DNA of 64,000 nt from Nectonema munidae (Eukaryota; Nematomorpha; Nectonematoida; Nectonematidae). Shown in pieces: positions 35,701 to 47,571 of the stretch (within the stretch, counting starts at the first letter, position 1; each line of letters opens with the position of its first letter). The translations under genes were made by a program, and so were the position numbers. The stretch is from the NCBI GenBank assembly GCA_030549495.1, contig JAUIRK010000337.1, positions 62,001-126,000 of the forward strand, in the 5' to 3' direction. Under the pieces are notes generated by a model. The model saw only the letters and a program-made list of their open reading frames with translations. It had not been told where the DNA came from and did not search any database.

Positions 35701-37149
35701 ACTTAGAAATGCACTTTCGCATATGTAAATTGCAAAACATATCCTACTGAAAATTGTGATATATATGAGAGTGCCAACAATCAAACTTTCTAAAAATTTT
35801 GAATAGAATATATATCCATCTTTTACAGTGCAACGAGAGTCGTTAAAATTAATGTATCTACATATAGGAAATTTATATTCACATTTAATATTTAGTGCTG
35901 ATAATGAACAATAAGAAAAGAAAAAATCTCGGTTTATAAATACTTCGGGTAAAGAACGGTTTTAGGAAAAGAATTGATTTGGCAAACCATAGTTCCACAG
36001 TACCTCTAAAAATATATTCTGTTATGCATTCAAAATTTCTAAATTCCCAATTGATATTCGATTTGTATTGCTTAGTTATTATCTCATTGATTTTTAGTCA
36101 AAAGAAGAATAGCAAATAAATTTTGGTGTATTTATAGATGGCGTTAATAAATTTTATTTTTTCAAAAAATCTACCTCCTTATGTACTTACAGCGTCTAAT
36201 CTATTTTCTCGAGAATTATCAAACTAATTCCTCATTTCTAAAGGAAATTATTTCATCTAAAAATGAGACACTCTATAAGTATTCCACCAGATGCCTTTTA
36301 TTTCAACGATATATATAGTTCCAAAAAAGGTTTACTCATAAAAAAATCTAATAATAAGAACGTTTCTTGGCTCTGATTTACAATTTAACTAACTTTATCT
36401 GAATACAAATAATGCAAGTTAAGGTTTTTGCAAATCAGAGACAGATTTTTTAAGTACATAGAGTCGGAATCGAACCGATTCTGCAACGTTAATTGAAATA
36501 TATACTGATATATAAGAAATTAAGGTTTTAGCATTAAATCTTGAATTGTGTACCTTACAGCAACACTTTTTAACAGAAAAATTCATCATGCACAATAGAA
36601 AAGCAAAATATTTTGATATAACTCAAAAATGTTATTCAGGAATGCTGCTTTTCATGATTATAAGCTATGATTATTTGGCATTTAAATTTACACCCTTTGA
36701 AGAGATGGTTGCAGGGGCGTAACTAGAGTGCGTGTTAGAATTTTTAAACCCCCTGAGAAAATAAATATTTTACATTCTTATGTGCTCTCATTTGGACAAA
36801 AATTGAGCCCATTGGTTTAAATTCCCGGCTACGCTATGGCATGGATGGTTAATGCGTCAAAAACAAATTAAAGACAAAATAAAAATAAAGATTGAAAAGG
36901 CTTACGGAAAAATTTTTTAGTGATTTCATGACTTTGCAAAGATTTGAGGAGAACATCCAGCATCTCTTTCTTTGACACTTTCTTCATAGTGGGATTAGTT
37001 AAAAAGTCTTCTAGCTTGTGATTAAGAGAGAGTTGCTTAGAAAGGCCTTTTAAATCGTTCTCCACTTCCTTCAAGCACTTATTTTTAGATGCGGCAGAAA
37101 AAAGGGCATTAGCGTACCTCCCTTGTAATCCATAGACTTGTGTCGCTGG
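32660..37149 (-). CDS. ATPsynO: ATP synthase subunit O (OSCP), mitochondrial; 5' incomplete
   Basis: OSCP is the peripheral-stalk subunit that ties F1 to the stator of mitochondrial ATP synthase. Exons on -: 37149-36906, 34202-34090, 34030-33944 and 32773-32660, giving 185 codons, about the length of the mature human protein. Recognised blocks: QVYGLQGRYANALFSAASK at the start, GELGMVPATITLAKELD in the middle, and IDPSILGGMIVCIGDRYVDM near the C-terminus, with stop TAA at 32662-32660. All junctions are AG/GT and the phases join without loss: the first exon ends with C, completed by AT to His. The presequence exon was not found; the first exon here starts in phase 0 at PATQVYG. Introns hold a retroposon with an AAC-repeat tail and a GGCGTAGC MITE. 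No break in the conserved part; likely functional. Confidence 0.93.
32841..32886. repeat. Perfect 20-bp-arm hairpin
   Basis: GTAGTTGTTGGCTCCTATAT at 32841-32860 is exactly complementary to 32867-32886, with the 6-nt loop AGCGAT. In the last OSCP intron, at the left edge of the retroposon-like segment below. Confidence 0.9.
32867..33535 (-). mobile_element. Retroposon-like segment with (AAC)n/(GTT)n tail in OSCP intron
   Basis: GC-richer than its surroundings. It starts at GGAGCCAACAACTACTATTG and ends GGGGCTAACAACAACAACAA. A similar GTTGTTGTTGGCTTTTATAT word is at about 52340. A short triplet tail and uneven composition suggest a SINE-like retroposon, but no A/B box is visible and the class is inferred. 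Confidence 0.4.
33827..33853. repeat. (AAT)n microsatellite
   Basis: About eight AAT/ATA triplets beside an OSCP exon. Confidence 0.85.
33944..34030 (-). CDS. ATPsynO: OSCP exon 3 of those found
   Basis: Acceptor TTGTTTGCAG|GAA, donor AAG|GTATTT, 29 codons. Reads ELDAAQKKELEKAMEKLIKP and ends KLSLTMK, the coiled segment before the C-terminal signature. Confidence 0.92.
34090..34202 (-). CDS. ATPsynO: OSCP exon 2 of those found
   Basis: Begins with AT completing the split His codon, then LVSDNDRYKFIVAILKSFED and GELGMVPATITLAK. Donor AAG|GTATGC. The GExxxxVTSA-type turn of OSCP is here GELGMVPATIT. Confidence 0.92.
34880..35020. repeat. Possible LINE 3'-tail relic
   Basis: GAAATATCTTAAGTATTCTC and then CTTATGTTTTCCTTG resemble 61945-62005, downstream of the LINE fragment (ATATTTTAAGTATTCTC, ATTATGTTTTCG). 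Short and AT-rich, so the match may be chance. Confidence 0.25.
35021..36711. other. OSCP intron, nothing named
   Basis: AT-rich. GAGTCGGAATCGAACCG near 36460 belongs to a GAGTCGG-word repeat that recurs at 43.7, 45.4, 45.6, 46.4 and 51.9 kb. Confidence 0.4.
36712..36839. mobile_element. Short GGCGTAGC-ended MITE (OSCP intron)
   Basis: Left CAGGGGCGTAACTAGA, right CCCGGCTACGCTATGG, imperfect inverted ends; 128 bp. Same end type as 29531-29741 and 5845-6242. Confidence 0.45.
36906..37149 (-). CDS. ATPsynO: OSCP exon 1 of those found
   Basis: Acceptor TTTGTTTCAG|CCA, donor C|GTAAGC. 81 codons plus one base: PATQVYGLQGRYANALFSAA, then KEVENDLKGLSKQLSLN and FLTNPTMKKVSKKEMLDVLL to ITKKFF. It matches the N-terminal helical domain of OSCP that contacts F1. 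Confidence 0.93.
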
Positions 37150-39167
37150 CTGAAACAAAAATTATTATTTTTTTGGGTTTAATAAAAGCCTTTCAGCATC
37201 TTTGCCCTTCGTGCCGCGGTTAAAAGGATGAGATGCGCCATTTAGCCCCTATAATTACCAAATTATTTTCATACACCAAAAAGCCGATAACGTCAATTTT
37301 GACCCCAAACACGAATGCAATAAAAAATATGAATATGCTGATTGAAATATTTTTTATAATTACTATAGTTTTTCTAATTGTTAAAGTTCTAGACATGTAA
37401 GATTCAAGATTTAATTTTTCATAAAAGCTTCTTGGACACAAATGGCAGCTCTCTCTTCAGACTTTTAGAAGAAATCTCATTATCAAAATCATTTGAATTT
37501 TTTCTTATACAATTAATTCAAGCCCTGGAATATTTATAAATATTTGTGTTTTATGAGATTTAGATTTTATCCAATTAAGATACAGAATTAGCTAAATAAT
37601 ATACAATTTTAAAATCCAGATGTCAAGATTCCTATAGAAACATATCATAGACAATCGACATGTTTTTCTTTCAGTAGTTCAGGCTCTACAATTTTGATCG
37701 GCTGTGTCGACATCTCCTTTAATCCGATTACAATCAAGAATCCTTAGTCATTTTTTTCTTCCATCTTTTCCATTTTCAGGCTAATTTAAAGTACTAAAAA
37801 GAGAACTACTTTATTTTTCGCAAGACAACCTGAACATAAAGTTACAAGTTCGCTAAAGTAAAATAAAGTTCTGTATTTTTTCCATTTTTGTTTTTTCTTA
37901 TTCTAGCAAGCAGAGTTAACGCTTACTCGATTACTAAAATTATCTTCATTAGATGAACTATTGAAAACTTCTATTTTGCTCTTTGTACCCTGAGAGTTTC
38001 AATGAAGAAAGTTTGATAGAGGCAATTTTGTTGCTGAAAACAAATTCATTCAACTTAAATTTTTAATCTGCATTAATTTTTACTTAGTTTTATATTAACT
38101 CATTTTAAATTTAGTTAAGCGTAATGTTTTGTATCAAATAATTAAGAATAAGTATTTTGCGAACTTGCACTTGCGCTCATGTCATGTGTCATGGTATCAG
38201 TCATATCAAATAAATTGATAAGCTACAAAATCATAACCGCCAGTTTCAAAACAATGACCATGGAGCAGAAGGTGGAGACACAATCCGAAATGGATCTGGA
38301 GCTGAGGCTAGAGCCAAATCTATTTTAAGTCAGCTCCCCAGCCTGTCCTACAAAGAATACAACAAATTTCATAATTTTACCGGCTTTGTTAGCAGTTTCA
38401 AAGTTAGCAAGTTGCAATTAAGATATTACAGTCGATATTCGCAAAACTTTGAAAATCAAAATTTTTAGAGATGATTACTAAATTTTTTTTAAAAAAAATA
38501 GGGATTTAAAAGTAATAATAGTTCACTTTTAAAAAAAACTAAAATTTTGAAATCTACCTTTGATAAAAATAGGATTATAAATATAAGCATTAAAATATAC
38601 CTTAATTAAATTTTGATGCACATTCGTTGTAGAAAAAGATCTAAGCTAAAATAAATTATATATTTTGAATATTATTAAATATAAATTGAGAAAATTTAAA
38701 TATATAAAAAATAATTTTAAGAAAAATGTACTTAAAACTTTGCCCATTCAAATTGAGGTGTTAAATCTCTTGAGCGCTTTAAAGTATTTAAAAAATATAA
38801 AATTGTACCAATTATTTGAATATTACTAATGTGAAATGCTTATGATGTAACTGAGATGCTAACTATCGCAATTTTTTCGAAATTATACTGATTTAGACAC
38901 TTCAATCCGATTAAGGGATAAAAAATTTAGTCAAAATCCCCATTTTAAAACTTTAGTAATTTTTATTTTATAAAAATCTATTTCAAACTTAAATACTGAC
39001 TGTGAAATAAGTATGGTAAAAAAAGATCAAACTTAAGACCGAACAATGATAAACAAGCAATTTATTTTTAAATTAGCTGAAGGCAATTATTTTATTTTAT
39101 TAATAAAATAATCTTGAGCTGAATGAAGCTGAAGGCAATGTACTCTTTTTTAAAAAGTTGGCTAGTA
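37150..39167. other. No exon confidently seen; OSCP presequence exon expected here or beyond
   Basis: AT-rich. A GC-richer patch at about 38250-38350 (ATGGAGCAGAAGGTGGAG, GCTGAGGCTAGAGCC) contains a 23-codon frame on + (MEQKVETQSEMDLELRLEPN) without a partner. On - the same patch offers ATG followed by a weak donor, which I could not support as the OSCP first exon. Confidence 0.35.
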
Positions 39168-39255
39168 TGTAAGGTAAAGGTACTTTGAGGTGTTTTCATT
39201 GAGAAGGCACACTTGCGCCACTTCTATCGAATTATTTATAAAGCAGGGTTGATGC
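39168..39255 (-). repeat. tRNA-like SINE, copy 4 (reverse orientation, 3' half)
   Basis: Reverse complement reads GGCATCAACCCTGCTTTATA, TTCGATAGAAGTGGCGCAAG, TGTGCCTTCTCAATGAAAAC and GTACCTTTACCTTAC. This copy links the 13.7-kb type (GCGCAA..CTTTCTC.ATGAA) and the 60.1-kb type (AATGAAAACAC..GTACCTTTACCTTAC) into one family. Confidence 0.6.
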
Positions 39256-40225
39256 CATGTCGAAATCTAGTATCTAACTAACCTGACTCACGTTCCTTTT
39301 TATACTCTTTTGAAGAATAAATCTTACGGCTTTTAAAAAAATAAAAAAGAATCGGTTAAATTGGGAAGATATTTAATCAAAATAAGGCTATGTATAAATA
39401 TATTTTTAAAAAGTAACATGAATTTTAAGAACAATGAATTGAAAAACAAAAATATATCGTTTCCCTCAAGACCCATAAAAATCGTTTTAAAGGAGTAAAG
39501 GGTCTTTTAGAGCCTATTTAAGAATAATTTATTCTAAAAATTATATTTACAGTTAAGCCAATTTACAGTCTATTGATAAAAAAAACTACTACCAATTTAA
39601 AAATGGGAAAAAACCTTAACAAATTTCAAGCAGGACATTTTTAAGTTTATAAAAAAATAGTCTGCAAAAATAAATAAAAAAAATTTCTGAAAAAACGTTA
39701 AAAAATCAATGTGTAAATTTTGAAGATAGATTGTGTAGAGTCTAAAAATGTCATCGAAAAAATTACAAGAAAATATACTCTAACTCTTTACTTTAATCAT
39801 CAAATTGCCAAGATTTCTAAAAATGTTTTAATTGAATCAGAAAAGATAATGAATAAGTCTAAAAATAGGATTTTTTTATTGTTATTACCTCCTGTCTAAA
39901 AACAATCATTATATATAGTTGATTACAAATTAAAACATTCATCGTAATTTTTGATACTTAATTTCATTTTTGATTAAAGGACGAAAAAATATCTTGTTTT
40001 AATCTCTAATGAGTTTATAGCTTAAAAGTAGTACTTTTTAAAGTTAAGTATAGAAGAGTTTTTTAAGCATTTAGGTCAAATAACATAGAATAAGAATAGT
40101 ATCTTTTGAACGATTGTTTTCAACCTTTCTTAAGTCAAATGTCACAATGTTACATGAAAAAAATAACAAGCTAATCATACTCTCATTTTTCAAAGACACT
40201 AAATTTTTCTGCATTGATGAAGAGT
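39256..40225. other. No gene seen
   Basis: AT-rich flank of the pogo/Tigger remnant; no terminal repeat recognised. Confidence 0.4.
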
Positions 40226-41410
40226 TAATTTTGTTGGCAAACTTCTAAATTAAAAGTGAGAGAATTTTCTAAAGAAAATACAATTCATGCTACGGCAAGA
40301 AAATTCGATATTACTACCAAAATGGTAAGAGATTGGAAGAAAAAAAAAGATATTTTAAAAGAATTACCTCGCAAATTAATACGCAGTAAGAAGCCGCATT
40401 GCGCATTGCGCAATTTTAGCAGTAAATGTTTCAAATATGATAAGAGAGAGAGAGAGGTCAGAATGACTATGTATTCACATAGAACCAAATTTGCATTTTT
40501 GCGCTTGATTGGTCAAAATCATATCAGAAAGCAAAATGATTTAAAGCTACTAACTCATGGTGTTATAGATTCATGAAAAGAAATGACTTTATGATTAGGC
40601 GAAAAACTAAAATTGCACCAAAGCTGCCACAGGAGCTCGTAAGCAAAATGTTCAATTTACAAAAATTTGTCATAAATCAAAGCAATAAGCATAACTACCT
40701 ACTCCCAAACATCGGAAACATGGATGAAACAACGATGTATTTTGATATGATTAGAAATCTAACTATATCTTCAAAAGGTGGAAAACCCATTCTTCTGAAA
40801 ACTACAGGCCACGAGAAAACTCGATTTATTTTGTATTAGCTTGCATGGCAGATGGTATGAAATTGCAACCTATGGTTATTTTCAAGCGAAAAAACTTTCT
40901 TTTCCCAGAGGAGTTTTTGTCCATGGTAATGCTAAAGGATGCATGGATGAAGAGAGAATCAAGCTATGGATTAAAAATGTTTGGAATAGAAGACCAAAAA
41001 ATTTTAAATCCCACGTAGCTTATTAGTATGGAATATGTCTCCATTTGTCTACGGACGCTAAGAGAGGATTAGCGAGAAATAGAACTAACTTGGCTAATAT
41101 TCCTGGAGGATTAACGTTTGTTTAGGAACCTCTAGGCGTGTGTTTAAATAAGCCCTTCTAATATCATATGCGAGTGCAATGGAATGAATGGTTTACCAGT
41201 GTGGAAAAATCATTCACAAAATCCGGAAATATGCGTCCTTCTTCACTTTATACTCTTTGTCAATTTATTGAAAAAGCATGGAATAATTTAGAACCTTCAA
41301 TAATTTGATATTCTTTCAAGAAATCTTGTATTTCGAATGCAATGGATGGCACCGAGGACACTTTCATTTGGGAAAATGATGAATACTATGAAATTAATGT
41401 TAGACTATAG
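40226..41410 (+). pseudogene. pogo/Tigger-like transposase
   Basis: A helix-turn-helix start (KVREFSKENTIHATARKF, TTKMVRDWKKKK) is followed by the DDE_1 core: GNMDETTMYFDM (first Asp), RNLTISSKGGKPILLKTTGH and EKTRF, LACMADGMKLQPMVIFKRK, the FPRGVFVHGNAKGCMDEERI block and KLWIKNVWNRRPKNFKSHV, then ANIPGGLTFV and LGVCLNKPF before the third acidic site. This order is that of pogo/Tigger/Jerky-like transposases. Several frame changes (near 40572, 40838, 40900, 41026) and stops show that it is dead. Distance between breaks suggests moderate age. No ends found. Confidence 0.85.
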
Positions 41411-41478
41411 GAAGAAGAAATATTAATTCTTTTGAATAAACAACTACCAATAGATTTTCCACTCCATATTTTTATATT

Positions 41479-41660
41479 TTATGGGCGGGGGGGGGGTCTA
41501 TTACGGCAAGAATATGTTGAATCCTAATTTTTGCTTTGTAAATTAAGAGAGGGGGGAGAAGAGAGGGAAGGAGGGTAGAGCCCTAACCCTAACCGTATCA
41601 AGGTATCGTGGCGCCCCAGAGCAAAGATCCTGAATCGAGCCCCTCACCCTTTGCTCTTTC
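41479..41660. repeat. G-rich block with two CCCTAA units
   Basis: GGGCGGGGGGGGGG, GAGAGGGGGGAGAAGAG and GCCCTAACCCTAACCG lie within 130 bp, followed by GTGGCGCCCCAGAGC. Strong composition contrast with the AT-rich flanks; probably part of a GC-rich repeat such as those at 29.5 and 30.2 kb. Confidence 0.4.
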
Positions 41661-43720
41661 TTTTCTAACTCATCCCCACCGCGTTCTGGCTTAAAAAGTG
41701 ATTTAGACTTTATATTATGTTCATTCGTTGAAAAATATCTGTAGTTACAATCAAAAAGTAATTAAAAATAATTCCAGCCCTACATAATTATTTTTGAACA
41801 TGGGTTCTCCCTTTTCAAAATTTTTTTAAAGCTCACCTAGAAATTTTTCTTTTGTGCCTTTCTAAACACATTACTAAGTTAAACTAACTTATATAAATTA
41901 CTTTGGATATAATATTTTATATATGTCTAAAGTGTTCAGGACATTTTGTACCTAAAACAAATACTACTCAAATTTTTGATTTGTATCTAAACTATTATAT
42001 AATTCAATGTAAAAAATTTTTTATTTATGTCTTAGATAGATAATGCTTTATAATTATAATTATATATCACTTATTTCAACGATGTTATATATTTAAATTA
42101 CAAAAACATTTTTCAAACCTATATCATATGACATCTATGCTCATTGGGAACAAAATTCAAGATTGCAATGAGATATTCTAAACAAATGAGAAACCATCTT
42201 TATATTGGCTATAGTTAGCCGCAAAATTGAGGAATAAAATTTTTAAATAAGTTATCTTAAATAAATATGAGCTTGGAAAGTCGTGAATAAAATTTCTTAT
42301 TATTACAAAAATATTAAAATAAAAATAAAAGAGTAATAAAATTTTTTTATTGATTGAAAATATTGAAATAATTTTTTACTTAAAAACTAATATAAAAAGT
42401 TGTTCATACCTTTATTATTTTCATTGTACCGTCTATTGGTTTCAAAGTTATTTCTTGAATTAATATATTCCAATAGCTATTACATTATTATACTTTATAT
42501 TTAGAAGAAAAAGAAGAATTTGGAATCAAAGGATGAAAGGAATAGAAAAAAATTACCTATTGTTACACAATAACGAAATATTTTATAATTGATTATTTGA
42601 GTGAAAATAAAGAAAAGCCAGCTCACTTATAGAGGTTGAACTTAATTAAGATTTAGCAGTTTTGTTTGATATAATTTTTCAACTTCTGAATTATTTAGTT
42701 GTCCATCGCATCCAAAGGGAGAATACTCTTCCATAGCTGAACAAATAGTAGGGATAAACATGATAAGGAAAATTTTGATAATTAAATTTAATAATTTTGT
42801 CTTCTTTTTATTCCATTTTTTTGATATTTTTTATTTTTAAGTAAGACAAACTTAAATTCTAGACATAAAAACAATATTATTTTTAAAAGTATAAAAGTTT
42901 GGATATGTATTGAATAATATATATAAATGTGAATAATTATTTTAAATATCAAATATTTTCTATAATATATAAATGTAATACAGTAATTTATGAAATACAA
43001 TTTCTTGATAAAAATTACGATTTAACCTTAACAATAGAAAATATAAATTGCTATTACTATATATAACTATAGTGTTTTCAGATGTTCCTATTTATCTGAT
43101 GAACTAAAGTTAAAGACATTTCATTCTATTTTATAATTTTTAAATTGAATCGTATATGTTTTCTCTTACTTTCATGTAGTTTTCATAATTATTTTATCAA
43201 AGAAGTTCTTTTAATTTCCTTTTCCTTTAATTATTCTATTTTACTCTGTTATCTGATTTATAAATCTAACCCAAATATTAATAGTTTAAATAAATAGATT
43301 TTTTTGGAAAAATTATTCTTAAATCCATACAGTATTGATAAATTAACAATTAGAATCTAAAGTCGCAATCAAAATGTATTCCAGTATGGCTCAATTGAAT
43401 AAATTTTGTTTAATTGCTTCCCTCTATCAAAAATATTAATGTCTTTAAGCTTAAAATACAACTAATCTATAAAAAGTTATTTGGTCATTTTAGAATTAAA
43501 CAAGTAAAGTACATAACAAAACTCGATTACAAAAACCTTGTAAATATAATTTAAATTATATTTATTTCATTTAGATAATCTTATAAAAAATGCACCTGGA
43601 AGAATTAAAATTTCTTTCAATTAATGATTTAAATTATAAATAATCATTTGAATAAAAAACTTCTCAAATTGCTCTTTGTATTTCTAGGAGTTATATCACG
43701 ATAAGATGTTCTTCCAACCA
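41661..43720. other. No gene seen, very AT-rich
   Basis: Two kilobases of extremely AT-rich DNA with no exon or named repeat. Confidence 0.5.
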
Positions 43721-43772
43721 GGGTTGCTGAGTCGGTGGTAATCAAAGATTTTAAAAGGATATGGGTCTTAGT

Positions 43773-43915
43773 CGGGGTAATGTTGCACTATCCGTGCATC
43801 GATAAACGTCTTTCCAATGCAATTGGCTTTTTATCGATGCACGGTTCTATCCGTGCATCGATAAAAAGCCGATTGCATTGGAAAGACTATCGATGCACGG
43901 ATAGTGCAACATTAC
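43773..43915. mobile_element. 143-bp palindromic element with four CGTGCATCGATA words
   Basis: Arms from GTAATGTTGCACTATCCGTG (43777) to its complement ending at 43915 are almost perfectly self-complementary. Each arm holds ATCCGTGCATCGATA and its inverse, so the word occurs four times in alternating direction. TCTTAGT occurs on both sides (43766-43772, 43916-43922), possibly a target duplication. Folds into one long hairpin; no coding capacity. Confidence 0.85.
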
Positions 43916-43922
43916 TCTTAGT

Positions 43923-44782
43923 TAGGGTTGCCAGATTTCAAAAATAAAAAATCGGGACACTTTTATGACAGAATAATGTTAAGTTTATTACTAATAAAAA
44001 CTAATTATTATTAAATTATTAATATAAATAATTTTAAACAAATGAATTTTTTCGTGACACACAAAGCTGTTTTGATAAAATTGGGTTTAAACTTGACTAA
44101 TTGTAACGTTAAATATTTATAAAATCTTATTGTATAGGCGTAATTTCATTCAGGCAAACGAGAACTTCAATAAAACTGTTTTTTCTTTTTTCAATTTTCA
44201 TAATTCTACTGCTGAAAACAAAATCAAGACTATGAACAAAATATAAGTAAGCTTCACTAAGAGGATTATTGAAAAATTCTAGAATAATCGGATGTCGGAA
44301 TTACATATTATTATATTAATGTGTTTTTTCATCTTGACATAGTTATGTATATTTTTTTATATTTACATGACATACTAACTAATCAATGTACTGTACATAT
44401 ATAATAAATATATTTTATTATTTATTTATCGTGTGTGAAATCTTTGAAGCGGCTCATTCTGTTTTGAATTCACACGTTTTTTGGTTATTATAAAAAAATG
44501 AAGTTTGAAACCATATCAAAATGTAGTTACTAGACTTACGTGCCTTATATTTAATATTTTGACATATGTAATTTAGATTTTTTTTAATAAATATCTTTTT
44601 TTTCTATAAAAAATGATAAGATAAGAAAATTAAGTTTAAAACTAAAAATTTCATAATTCTAGTTTTTTTTATGGAAGCTAAAATCGGGACAAATGGTGTC
44701 CCCTAGTTGTGCATTCGGGACGCGGGACAAAATAATATAAATCCGGACAAGTCCCGAAAAATCGGGACGTCTGGCAACCCTA
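43923..44782. mobile_element. 860-bp hAT-type non-autonomous element
   Basis: Ends TAGGGTTGCCAGA and TCTGGCAACCCTA are exact 13-bp inverted repeats, flanked by CTCTTAGT at 43915-43922 and 44783-44790, an exact 8-bp duplication. Inner repeats AAAATCGGGACA / CCCGAAAAATCGGGAC lie just inside each end. It is inserted directly against the palindromic element. The 8-bp duplication and TAGGGTTGCC ends fit hAT. Confidence 0.92.
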
Positions 44783-44939
44783 CTCTTAGTCGGTATTTAA
44801 TTAAATTTAGGAATCGAAGCTATAATACAGTAGAAGTTAGCAATTTAATTTTTTCCATTATTGAAGCAACGGAGTATTTTGTACACTTTATATGATAGTT
44901 ATATTTTTGAAAATAATTTATACAAGTAGTTGTAAATTT

Positions 44940-45101
44940 TGGAATTCTAAAAAGTTGAAATTCTCTTCCCACTATTCGAAAGTCACTAAAATATTCGTAA
45001 TCTTTCTAATAGATTGTATTGTTGAAAGTGGATTTAGTGCCCTACATAAAATGGTAAGTAATAAAAGAAAGCGTATAGATAATAGTATGTATTATATCTA
45101 G
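44940..45101 (+). pseudogene. hAT transposase C-terminal scrap
   Basis: The frame ending at TAG 45099 reads HYSKVTKIFVIFL, then CIVESGFSALHKMVSNKRKR and IDNSMYYI. This is the hAT dimerisation signature (VESGFSAxxxLxxxKRNRL). Only the tail remains, and no ends are visible. Confidence 0.65.
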
Positions 45102-47571
45102 TATGGCATCAATTGATTTCAGTAATATCCAACCAAACATTTTAATTTGCAAGATAAACAGCAAACTTAAGGGTCACACAAAAGTCTATGTATTTTTTAT
45201 TCTCAAAGAAAACATATAGTTTATAAGTAAAGGGCGTTGCTTTTAAATAATGTCGTCTAAGGGGGCGTTTCTTTGAAAAATATCTTCTGAGGAGGCTTTG
45301 GGAAAATAAAATTTATTTTTTAACATACATAAACAAAATCCAGCTTCGACTCCTAAATTTTATTAGATACAGACTCTGACTCTACAGCCCTGGTATAAAT
45401 AATGTTATATTAAATTAGAATATCTTAAATTAATAATGTCTATCTTTGAGACTTATTTCTTTCGTTCTTTGCTCCTTGCCTTCTTGTCTTGCCTCCCTTT
45501 TTTCCTGGAACTCGTTATTCTAATTCTCTTCACAGTCAGATTTGAATTTTTTATAGTATATAGAGTCGGAATTCAAAATTGATCTGATAAGTGGATATAG
45601 GAGATCAGTTAGTGACAATTTTGCTGAAATTTTTTCGTTTCTTGAAAGAACTGTTGACATTTTAGTTTTGTGTTAAAAAAGTTTGTTTCAAAAATTTATT
45701 TTTTATGATAAATGTCGAAACATTTTTTTTTCTTCAGATTTTTGTTGTATTTTTCTTGCAAACTTTGCATCTTTCTTGACTTATTTTAATTGATAAATGA
45801 TCATGTGAGTGACATCGAATAGAAACAATATTGTATTTTTCTTTCACGCAGAGCTGTATTTTCTTTATGGTCTGTCTACTTTTGATTTGAATAAACACAA
45901 AACGATTCTTCTTCTGAAATCAAGATGGAAATAATGGCATTTCGACAATCTGATTCGATGAAAAGAAGGAACGTTGATTTTTGAAAGATATTAAACGATC
46001 ACACCGATATTTTTAATATCGATATATTTGATAATCCAGTAGAATTTGAAACACCACGCAAAATACCAATAAAAAATTATAAATGTTTAAATATACGTTA
46101 ATTTTAAAAATATTGTTCCAAAATTGCATGTCATGACGTTTGAAATATTATTTGCAACTTTTTTAAAATCTTCAATTGTTAATTAGTTTGTTAGATCATT
46201 ATTTTCTTCAGTTTGAATGAATTTTTGTGGGTTGCAGAGTAGGAAGTAATTAGAAAAGGTCGACTCCAAACACTTAAAAACTTAATAAATTTAACTCTAA
46301 GTCTTCACTTCGGACTTCGTTTCAAGAGGCGCCACTTTGCATGCTTACAAAAATAAAACTTTTTCCATTATTTAAAATACTTAAAAAATCTGACTCCGAC
46401 TCTTCAAGCATCATATCATCATCATCACCTGAAATTCTTAAAATTATTCTTTGCTAGCGACTCATTTAATTAGACTGTTAATTGATTAGTCATTTGTTTC
46501 AGACGTTTTAAATCACGGGAGCGCCAATACAAACGAGACAATACTTCAAAGGTCCCCCACAGTCTTATTTTGAATGCGCCTTTAGACGTATGACAGCTCC
46601 TTCGCTAGCTCCTCTTTGAATTTACCATATTGAAACATAGCATCAAAATGATGTTCAGTTCACAAAAGCCTTAATGCTATGCATTGTCCTATATATCTCT
46701 AAAAGAATGAGACTGTCATTATCACATTGTATTTTTCATCCCAACTGATGCGATTATCATCTGCATCCTTGCATGTAATTCACAGAAAATAACTAAGCAT
46801 GAGATGTTTTCCTTTATTAACACATGACATGTTCTTTTTGCTTTATCAGTATATGCCTGTCTTGGTTCAGCACTAATAATTTCATCCTTTCACGAGTTCT
46901 TTACATTTTTCTGCCAACTCTCCTCCCTCAACCTCCTTTTCTTGACTCGACTTGCGCTCGCTGCCTTTATTTCCCAAATGATACTCCCTTTATGCACAGG
47001 ATTCCTTTCTGCTTCTCAACAATGGTAAAACACTTTTTTAGCGTAATTTGTATGCAACAATAACTGAAGGCATGATACGAGAAATTAAAAAAAAGGCTAA
47101 TGATGATTATTGTGTGACACATTTCGTAGTAATCATGCAAGTTAAATAATATCTTCTCAGCCTCCTTCCCCTACTCTCTCTATTTTAATTGTTTTTTCTT
47201 CTGGTGTCTCGCATGAAAAGTTATTTGTGGTATTTTTAGTCCTATTTCAACATTATTTTTACGCATACGAATCATTTTGTTAGATCTTGCACCTATGGTA
47301 TGCCCTTTTTTGTTTACACTAACTAAAGGATTGGATTTTTGTGATTCTCCCCTAGATCTCTTCCTAGATGCGTTTTCAATAGTATCCTTCTGTTTGTATA
47401 TTTTTGCTTAACTTTAAATGTATTTATTTGTAAAATATTTTAAAATGATGAAAATATGAAATAGGGATCGCATGCCCTGTATCTAGAACGTTTGGACATA
47501 TTTTTTCCTAAAATAAACGTTTTTTGAATACTCTATACGAGAGAACAGCGTGAATGAATGCGTATCTAGAG
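45102..47571. other. No gene; GAGTCGG-word repeat scraps
   Basis: TTCGACTCC, GACTCTGACTCTACAGCCC (about 45345-45395), AGAGTCGGAATTC (45565) and CTGACTCCGACTCTTC (46390) are pieces of one dispersed repeat. Otherwise AT-rich, with pyrimidine-rich stretches near 45450-45510 and 46890-46990. Confidence 0.4.

Noticed and set aside
38258-38330. First exon of OSCP or a small GC-rich gene
   Set aside because: The minus-strand ATG and donor give MVIVLKLA, which is not presequence-like. The plus-strand 23-codon frame (MEQKVETQSE) has no support.
41580-41596. CCCTAACCCTAACC as an interstitial telomere
   Set aside because: Only two units, of the TTAGGG type and not the TTAGG usual in arthropods, inside a G/C-rich repeat block.
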